64,000 bases of DNA. Source: Aquariibacter albus. GTDB lineage: Bacteria > Pseudomonadota > Gammaproteobacteria > Burkholderiales > Burkholderiaceae_C. The stretch spans positions 62,001-126,000 of the forward strand of contig NZ_JACIVI010000004.1 in NCBI RefSeq assembly GCF_014145335.1, given 5' to 3'. Shown piece after piece: positions 58,821 through 64,000 of this stretch. The translations under genes and the position numbers were made by a program. The notes below the pieces were generated by a model. The model saw only the letters and a list, made by a program, of their open reading frames with translations, did not search any database and was not told where the DNA came from. Each line of letters opens with the position of its first letter. The first letter of the stretch is position 1.

Positions 58821-60506
58821 ATGCAGACGAACGACTCCTCCCTGCCGCCCCGCGGCGACCGCACCCCCGCCTGGTCCGAGCTGGCCGCCTTGCAGCACAC
58901 GCGGGGTGCCGGTTTTGAGCTGCAGGCGGCCTTCGCGGCCGATCCGCAGCGTGCCGCCCGCTACACCGTCGAAGCGCCGGGCCTGCGCGCCGACCTTTCG
59001 AAGCAGCACTGGGACGAGGCCATCCATGCGCAGCTGCTCGCCCTGGCCGAGCAGGTGCAGCTGCCGGCCCGGCGGGCCGCGCAGTTCGCCGGGCAGATCG
59101 CCAACCCCACCGAAGGCCGGCCGGCCCTGCACATGGCGCTCCGCGCGCCGCGCGGTGCGGGCGGGCCGTTCGAGGCCGAGGTGCACGGCGTGCTCGATCG
59201 CCTGCTGGCCTATGCCGAGGGCGTGCGGGCCGAGGCCGATGCCGGCGTCGGCCCCGGCGGGCGGCCGCCGATCCGCCACATCGTCAACCTCGGGATCGGC
59301 GGCAGCGACCTGGGCCCGCAGATGGTCGTGCCGGCCCTGCGGGCGCACAGCCATCCGGGCCTGAGCCTGCACTTCGCCGGCAATGTGGACGGCCACGACC
59401 TGCTGCCCCTGCTGGCGCGTCTGAAGCCCGAGGAGACGCTGTTCATCATCGCTTCCAAGACCTTCACCACCCAGGAAACCATGGCCAATGCGCGGCTGGC
59501 CCGCGCCTGGTTCCTGGCCGAGGGCGGCCACGACATCGCGCGCCACTTCGTCGCGACCACCACGAACGTGAAGGCGGCGGCCGAGTTCGGCATCACCACC
59601 ACCTTCGGCTTCTGGGACTGGGTGGGGGGGCGCTACTCTCTGTGGAGCGCCATCGGCCTGCCGATTGCCCTGGCCCTCGGCGAGGCCGGCTTCCGCGCGC
59701 TGCTGGCCGGTGCCCACGCGATGGACCGCCATGCGGTCGAGGCACCGCTGGCCGGGAACCTGCCGACCCTGCTCGGCCTGCTCGATGTCTGGCTGCGCAA
59801 CTTCCAGGGCTGTCCCAGCCGCAACCTGGCGCCCTACCACCAGGGGCTGGCGCGTCTGCCGGCCTGGCTGCAGCAGCTGGAGATGGAAAGCAATGGCAAG
59901 GGCGTGGACCTGGCCGGCGAGCCGCTGCCTTTCGCGACCAGCCCGGTCGTCTGGGGCGAAGCCGGCACCAATGGCCAGCACGCCTTCTTCCAGATGCTGC
60001 ACCAGGGCACGGACACGGTGCCGGTGGAGTTCATCCTTGTGCGCGAGCCTGCCACCGGCGTCGAGCGTCTCAAGCCCGCCACCGCCGCTGCCCTGGCCCC
60101 GCTGCTGGCCGAACAGCAGCGCATGCTGCTGGCCAACGGCCTGGCCCAGGCCCAGGCCCTGATGCTCGGCAAGACCGCCGAGCAGGCCCTGGGCGAGACC
60201 GTGCCGACCGCCGCGCCCGACCAGGCGCCGGAGCTGATCGCCCGCCACCGCCGCTTCCCCGGCAACCGGCCCAGCACCCTGCTGATGCTGGCGCGGCTGG
60301 ACCCCTGGCACCTCGGCGCGCTGCTGGCGATGTACGAGCACCGCGTCTTCACCAGCGCGACGGTCTGGGGCATCAACCCTTTCGACCAGTGGGGCGTGGA
60401 GCTGGGCAAGAGCCTGTGCAATGCCCTGCTGCCGCGCCTGGGCAGCGGCGACACCACGGGCCTGGACGGCTCCACCGCCGCCGCGCTGGACTGGCTGCGC
60501 GGCTGA
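58821..60506 (+). CDS. pgi: Glucose-6-phosphate isomerase
   Basis: A 561-residue phosphoglucose isomerase interconverting glucose-6-phosphate and fructose-6-phosphate. It has NLGIGGSDLGP (about 155-165), signature 1 DWVGGRYSLWSAIG, the catalytic Glu in GEAGTNGQHAFFQ and signature 2 GINPFDQWGVELGK near the C-terminus. The ATG at 58821 is taken because homology begins soon after; the frame is open upstream only as the shadow of tal. Confidence 0.95.
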   Translation: MQTNDSSLPPRGDRTPAWSELAALQHTRGAGFELQAAFAADPQRAARYTVEAPGLRADLSKQHWDEAIHAQLLALAEQVQLPARRAAQFAGQIANPTEGRPALHMALRAPRGAGGPFEAEVHGVLDRLLAYAEGVRAEADAGVGPGGRPPIRHIVNLGIGGSDLGPQMVVPALRAHSHPGLSLHFAGNVDGHDLLPLLARLKPEETLFIIASKTFTTQETMANARLARAWFLAEGGHDIARHFVATTTNVKAAAEFGITTTFGFWDWVGGRYSLWSAIGLPIALALGEAGFRALLAGAHAMDRHAVEAPLAGNLPTLLGLLDVWLRNFQGCPSRNLAPYHQGLARLPAWLQQLEMESNGKGVDLAGEPLPFATSPVVWGEAGTNGQHAFFQMLHQGTDTVPVEFILVREPATGVERLKPATAAALAPLLAEQQRMLLANGLAQAQALMLGKTAEQALGETVPTAAPDQAPELIARHRRFPGNRPSTLLMLARLDPWHLGALLAMYEHRVFTSATVWGINPFDQWGVELGKSLCNALLPRLGSGDTTGLDGSTAAALDWLRG

Positions 60507-60548
60507 GCCGGGGCGCGGGCGGGGGCCGCTCGGCCCGCGCGCTGCGGA

Positions 60549-61766
60549 TCAGGCGGCCTGCGGCGCGAGCCAGCGTTCGGCCAGGGCCAGCCAGAGCCGT
60601 GCGCCGACCGGGATCAGCCGGTCGTTGAAGTCGTAGCTGGGGTTGTGCAGCATGCAGGGCCCCAGGCCGTGGCCGGCCTCGCGGTGGCCGCCGTCGCCAT
60701 TGCCCAGCACGAAGTAGGCGCCGGGCTTGGCCTGCAGGAAGAAGCTGAAGTCCTCGGCCCCCATGGTCGGCTCGAAGACCAGGGTGCGTTCGGGGCCAAC
60801 CACCTCTTGCATCACCTCGCGCAGCAGGGCCGTCTCGGCCGGGTGGTTGACCGTCGGCGGGTAGTTGCGGTGGAAGGCGAAGTCGCAGCGCGCGCCCCAG
60901 GCCGCGCACAGGCCTTCGGCCAGTTCGCGCATGCGGCGCTCGATGAGGTCCAGCACCTCGGTCGTGAAGCTGCGCACCGTGCCCTGCAGCTCGCAGCGGT
61001 CGGGGATCACATTGCTGGCCTCGCCGGCCTTGAGCATCGTGACGGAGACGACACCGGTGTCGATGGGCCGCACATTGCGCGCGACGATGGTCTGGAAGGC
61101 CTGGATGAGCGCGGCCGCCACCGGCACCGGGTCGATGCCCAGGTGGGGCATGGCCGCATGGGCGCCCTTGCCGTGGATCGTGATGCTGAACTCGTTGCTC
61201 GACGCGAAGCAGGGTCCGTCGCAGACGGCGAAGCTGCCCTCGGGCAGGCCGGGCCAGTTGTGCAGGCCGTAGATGGCATCCATCGGGCAGCGCTCGAAGA
61301 GGCCGTCGCGCATCATCTCGCGCGCGCCGCCGCCGCCTTCCTCGGCCGGCTGGAAGACCAGGTAGACCGTGCCGTCCAGGCGTCCGGCCGCGGCCGCGTC
61401 GCGCAGCGGCCGCGCAGCGGCCAGCAGGGTGGCGGTGTGGCCGTCGTGGCCGCAGGCATGCATGCGGCCGGGGTGGCGGCTCGCATGCGCGAAGGTGTTG
61501 CGCTCGGTCATCGGCAGCGCGTCCATGTCGGCCCGCAGGCCCAGGCCGCGCGGCGAGCTGCCGCCCCGGATCACGCCCACCACGCCGGTCTTGCCCAGGC
61601 CACGGATCACCGGAATGCCCCAGCCTTCCAGCGTGCTGGCGACCCGCTCGCTGGTGCGCTCCTCCTGGAAGCTCAGCTCCGGATGGGCATGCAGGTCACG
61701 GCGCAGCGCGGTCAGGGCCGGCAGGTCCGCGTCCAGCGCGGCAAGCACGGGGTCGGGGGTGGACAT
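60549..61766 (-). CDS. M20 family amidohydrolase (hippuricase/HipO-like)
   Basis: A 405-residue metal-dependent aminoacyl-amide hydrolase of the M20D group. It has LRRDLHAHPELSFQE near the N-terminus, the metal-ligand MHACGHDGHTA (Cys and His residues), FQPAEEGGGGA with the catalytic Glu and the dimerisation domain from about 190. Relatives hydrolyse hippurate, indole-3-acetyl-amino acids or N-acetyl-diamino acids; the substrate here is unknown. The ATG at 61766 fits the family N-terminus; one at 61796 is also in frame. Convergent with pgi. Confidence 0.9.
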   Translation of the reverse strand: MSTPDPVLAALDADLPALTALRRDLHAHPELSFQEERTSERVASTLEGWGIPVIRGLGKTGVVGVIRGGSSPRGLGLRADMDALPMTERNTFAHASRHPGRMHACGHDGHTATLLAAARPLRDAAAAGRLDGTVYLVFQPAEEGGGGAREMMRDGLFERCPMDAIYGLHNWPGLPEGSFAVCDGPCFASSNEFSITIHGKGAHAAMPHLGIDPVPVAAALIQAFQTIVARNVRPIDTGVVSVTMLKAGEASNVIPDRCELQGTVRSFTTEVLDLIERRMRELAEGLCAAWGARCDFAFHRNYPPTVNHPAETALLREVMQEVVGPERTLVFEPTMGAEDFSFFLQAKPGAYFVLGNGDGGHREAGHGLGPCMLHNPSYDFNDRLIPVGARLWLALAERWLAPQAA

Positions 61767-61864
61767 GGTTCGCAGTTCGGCTGGAAGCTCGGTCATCGTA
61801 ACCCCGGCCCGTGACCGCGGACCGGCGTGGGGCCGGACGGGGGCATGCCATCATCCCGGCCGCC

Positions 61865-62962
61865 ATGCCCAAGCGACGGCTCACCCGACTGCTGCTGCTG
61901 GCGAGCCTGCCCGTGCTCGCCGGCTGCGAGACGGCGGGCTACTACGCGCAATCCATCGGCGGCCATCTGGCCCTGCTGCGGGCAGCACGACCCGTGCCCG
62001 AACTGCTGGCCGACCCGGCCACCCCGGCCGACTTGCGCGAGCGCCTGCAGCGCAGCCAGCAGATGCGCGACTTCGCGGTGCGCGAACTCGCCCTGCCGGA
62101 CAACGCCAGCTACCGCCGCTACGCCGCGCTGGACCGCCCGGCCGTGGTCTGGAACGTGGCGGCCGCCCCGCCGTATTCGCTGGAGCTGCGCCGCTGGTGC
62201 TTCCCGGTGGCCGGCTGCGTCGGCTACCGCGGCTACTTCGACCGCGCCGCTGCCGAAGCCGAGGCCGCCCGCCTGCGCGAGGCCGAGGGCCTGGAGACGG
62301 TCGTCCTGCCGGTGCCGGCCTACTCCACCCTCGGCAAGCTGCCGGGCGACTGGTTCGCCGACCCGCTGCCCTCCACCCTGATCCGCTGGCCCGAGCCCGA
62401 GCTGGCGCGGCTGATCTTCCACGAGCTGGCCCACCAGCGCCTCTACCTGGGGGGCGACACGGCCTTCAATGAAAGCTACGCCACGGCCGTCGAGCGCCTG
62501 GGCGGTGCGCGCTGGCTGGCGGCCGAGGCCGGCGCCGAGGCCCGCGCAGCCGATGCCGCCTTCGAAGCCCGGCGGGAGGCCTTCCGCGCCCTGGTCGCCC
62601 GCTACCGCGCCCAGCTCGATGTGCTCTACCGCACCGGCGGCCCGACCGCGCGCCTGGCCGCCGACAAGGCCCGCCTCTATGCCGCACTGCGGGCCGAGCA
62701 CGCTGCCCTGCGCGACGGCGCCTGGGGCGGCGACCGCCGCTACGACGCCTGGTTCGCGCGGGCGAACAACGCCCTGCTCGGCCTGCAGGCCGCCTACTTC
62801 GGCTGGGTGCCGGCCTTCGAAGCCCTGTTCGCGCGCGAAGGCCGGGATTTCGCGCGCTTCCACGCCGCCGTCGAAGCCCTGGCCGGCTTGCCGCCGGCCG
62901 AGCGCGAGGCCACACTGCGCGCCCTCATGCCGCCCGAGCCGGCGGCGCCCCTGACCCCCTGA
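61865..62962 (+). CDS. Lipoprotein zinc aminopeptidase (COG4324-like)
   Basis: A 365-residue protein with a signal peptide and lipobox VLAGC (Cys21), followed by a metalloprotease-like domain with the zinc motif HELAH at 186-190 and a probable third ligand Glu in FNESYAT. The SYRRYAALDRPAVVWNVAAAP and CFPVAGCVGYRGYF blocks are typical of the predicted-aminopeptidase family COG4324. It probably acts at the periplasmic face of the outer membrane; the substrate is not known. It is followed 14 bases later by the PHA-granule protein. Confidence 0.85.
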   Translation: MPKRRLTRLLLLASLPVLAGCETAGYYAQSIGGHLALLRAARPVPELLADPATPADLRERLQRSQQMRDFAVRELALPDNASYRRYAALDRPAVVWNVAAAPPYSLELRRWCFPVAGCVGYRGYFDRAAAEAEAARLREAEGLETVVLPVPAYSTLGKLPGDWFADPLPSTLIRWPEPELARLIFHELAHQRLYLGGDTAFNESYATAVERLGGARWLAAEAGAEARAADAAFEARREAFRALVARYRAQLDVLYRTGGPTARLAADKARLYAALRAEHAALRDGAWGGDRRYDAWFARANNALLGLQAAYFGWVPAFEALFAREGRDFARFHAAVEALAGLPPAEREATLRALMPPEPAAPLTP

Positions 62963-62976
62963 CCTGCAGCCCGGCC

Positions 62977-63294
62977 ATGCCCGTCCTTCACATCCGCCGC
63001 TCCCATGCCCTGGGCCTGGACCGGGCCCGCGAACTGGCCGCCCGCTGGACCGCCGAGGCCGAGGCCCGCTTCGGCATGCGCTGCAGCCCGCAGCCCGGCG
63101 AGGGCGCCGACATCGTGCGCTTCCAGCGTTCCGGCGTGCAGGGCGAGCTTCGGGTGGCCGCCGACTGTTTCAGCCTGGAGGCCCGGCTGGGCCTGGTGCT
63201 GGGCGCTTTCGCGCCGCGCATCCAGGCTGAGATCGAGGCCAATCTCGACCAACTGCTGGCCGGGGAAGCCGGCCTGCCGCCCGCGACCCCCTGA
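62977..63294 (+). CDS. Polyhydroxyalkanoic acid system family protein
   Basis: A 105-residue protein of the PHA_gran_rgn family, starting MPVLHIRRSHALGLDRARELA with the conserved basic-helix beginning, and ending in a helix that contains EIEANLDQLL. Members are found with polyhydroxyalkanoate genes and are presumed granule-associated; the molecular role is undetermined. No other PHA gene is in the window. Likely in one transcript with the peptidase upstream. Confidence 0.82.
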   Translation: MPVLHIRRSHALGLDRARELAARWTAEAEARFGMRCSPQPGEGADIVRFQRSGVQGELRVAADCFSLEARLGLVLGAFAPRIQAEIEANLDQLLAGEAGLPPATP

Positions 63295-63314
63295 GCAGGC
63301 CCGGCCGGGCCCGC

Positions 63315-63920
63315 TCAGCGCCGGTCCGGAAAGAAGTGGGCGACGCGCTGCCGGACCAGCTCGGGTTCCAGGGTGGCGTCGAAGCCGCTGGCGCCGCGCT
63401 GGCGGATCAGCGTGGCCCAGGGCAGGGTGTCGGTCTCGGCCTTCAGGCGGGCGTGGTAGTCGTCGAAGCGCCCGATCACCCGGGCCGGCACGCCCCCGAC
63501 GATCGCGCCCTCGGGCACGTCCCGCGTGACGACGGCGCCGGCAGCCACGATCGCGCGCGGCCCGATCGACACGCCGCGCAGCACGATGGCGCCGTGGCCG
63601 ATGAAGACATGGTCGTGCACGACGATGCGCCCGACGGCGTCGACCGCCTCGCCCCCGAGCTGCGAGAACACGGCGGCCGAGGCGTCATGCCCGATCAGGC
63701 TGCAGTCGGACAGCACCACATTGCTGCCGATCCAGACATAGGCCGGGTCGGTGATGTTCGCGCCGAGGTTGATGTGCACCCGCTCGCCGATGTGCCGCAG
63801 GCCGCCATGCGCCCGCAGGAACTCGACATGCTCCGGCACCGTGCGGACGGCGAGCCGGCGGTAGAGCGGGACGAAGCGGCCGTGGCGAAGGGCGAGATGG
63901 CGCAGGAGGCGTCGCAGCAT
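63315..63920 (-). CDS. Hexapeptide-repeat acyltransferase
   Basis: A 201-residue left-handed beta-helix acyltransferase. Hexapeptide-type repeats run through about 48-150 ([57 protein letters not shown]), with His residues suited to acetyl-CoA catalysis. It resembles maltose/galactoside O-acetyltransferases and sugar O-acetyltransferases of polysaccharide loci. The basic N-terminus ([17 protein letters not shown]) is not part of the helix. The substrate is unknown. Confidence 0.85.
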   Translation of the reverse strand: MLRRLLRHLALRHGRFVPLYRRLAVRTVPEHVEFLRAHGGLRHIGERVHINLGANITDPAYVWIGSNVVLSDCSLIGHDASAAVFSQLGGEAVDAVGRIVVHDHVFIGHGAIVLRGVSIGPRAIVAAGAVVTRDVPEGAIVGGVPARVIGRFDDYHARLKAETDTLPWATLIRQRGASGFDATLEPELVRQRVAHFFPDRR

Positions 63921-64000
63921 GGGCTGGAAGGAAGCAGGGGGCGGGCCAGGCCAGCGAGCAGGGGATGGGCGGGGGCCTGGGGGCGGCGGCAGGCTCAGCG
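63921..64000. other. Window edge, no gene identified
   Basis: An 80-base GC-rich stretch upstream of the acyltransferase. A minus-strand TGA near 63996-63998 could be the stop of a gene continuing outside the window, but too little is present to say. Confidence 0.3.

Overview
The window is one contiguous piece of a very GC-rich chromosome. Gene content and order point to a betaproteobacterium of the order Burkholderiales, probably near the Rubrivivax/Leptothrix (Sphaerotilaceae) group. Supporting evidence is three Burkholderiales-type 16-strand porins, a complete gspGHIJKLMN-gspDE type II secretion block with divergent gspC, the lptM-lysA / cyaY and mrcA / pilMNOPQ-aroK-aroB-dgt neighbourhoods, Coq7, a polyhydroxyalkanoate-granule protein and a second, InfA2-like IF-1. 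The species assignment is inference; no rRNA or tRNA gene was found.

Layout. (1) 0-5 kb: a ligase-associated DEXH helicase, convergent with and overlapping infA, followed by a three-gene run (YkvA-like membrane protein, secreted staphylococcal-nuclease homologue, lipoprotein). (2) 5-10.6 kb: Rep helicase, an O-antigen-ligase-like membrane protein, a small membrane protein preceded by a heptanucleotide tandem repeat, an AEC transporter and a DUF1857-type protein. (3) 10.6-20.8 kb: type II secretion, gspG to gspK, then gspL, M, N, D and E on the minus strand, with gspC facing the other way; gspF is absent. A 167-bp near-perfect palindrome closes the operon. (4) 20.8-26.7 kb: a diverged CobT homologue, ilvA with a terminator-bearing leader or small RNA upstream, an OsmC-like protein, coq7 and a porin. 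(5) 26.7-31.1 kb: a four-gene Dpp/Opp-type ABC importer without a binding protein. (6) 31.1-43.6 kb: lysA-lptM, cyaY, mrcA, then pilMNOPQ-aroK-aroB-dgt. (7) 43.6-53.8 kb: two tandem porins, a Y1-transposase-like gene without its catalytic residues, and gltBD. (8) 53.8-64 kb: mlaFED-mlaA-mlaC-mlaB, tal, pgi, an M20 amidohydrolase, a lipoprotein zinc peptidase, a PHA-granule protein and a hexapeptide acetyltransferase.

Together the genes describe a Gram-negative cell envelope (T2SS, type IV pilus assembly, porins, Mla lipid transport, LptM, PBP1A) interleaved with core amino-acid and carbon metabolism (lysA, ilvA, gltBD, aroKB, tal, pgi). Most genes sit in translationally coupled runs with ATGA overlaps. 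No CRISPR array, prophage, intact insertion sequence or obvious defence island is visible. The points most worth a second look are non-coding or degenerate elements: a CCUCC-loop small RNA or leader upstream of ilvA, an intrinsic terminator in the infA leader, the palindrome after gspE, the heptamer repeat at 8465, the CobT homologue without catalytic glutamates, and the dead RayT-like gene before gltB.
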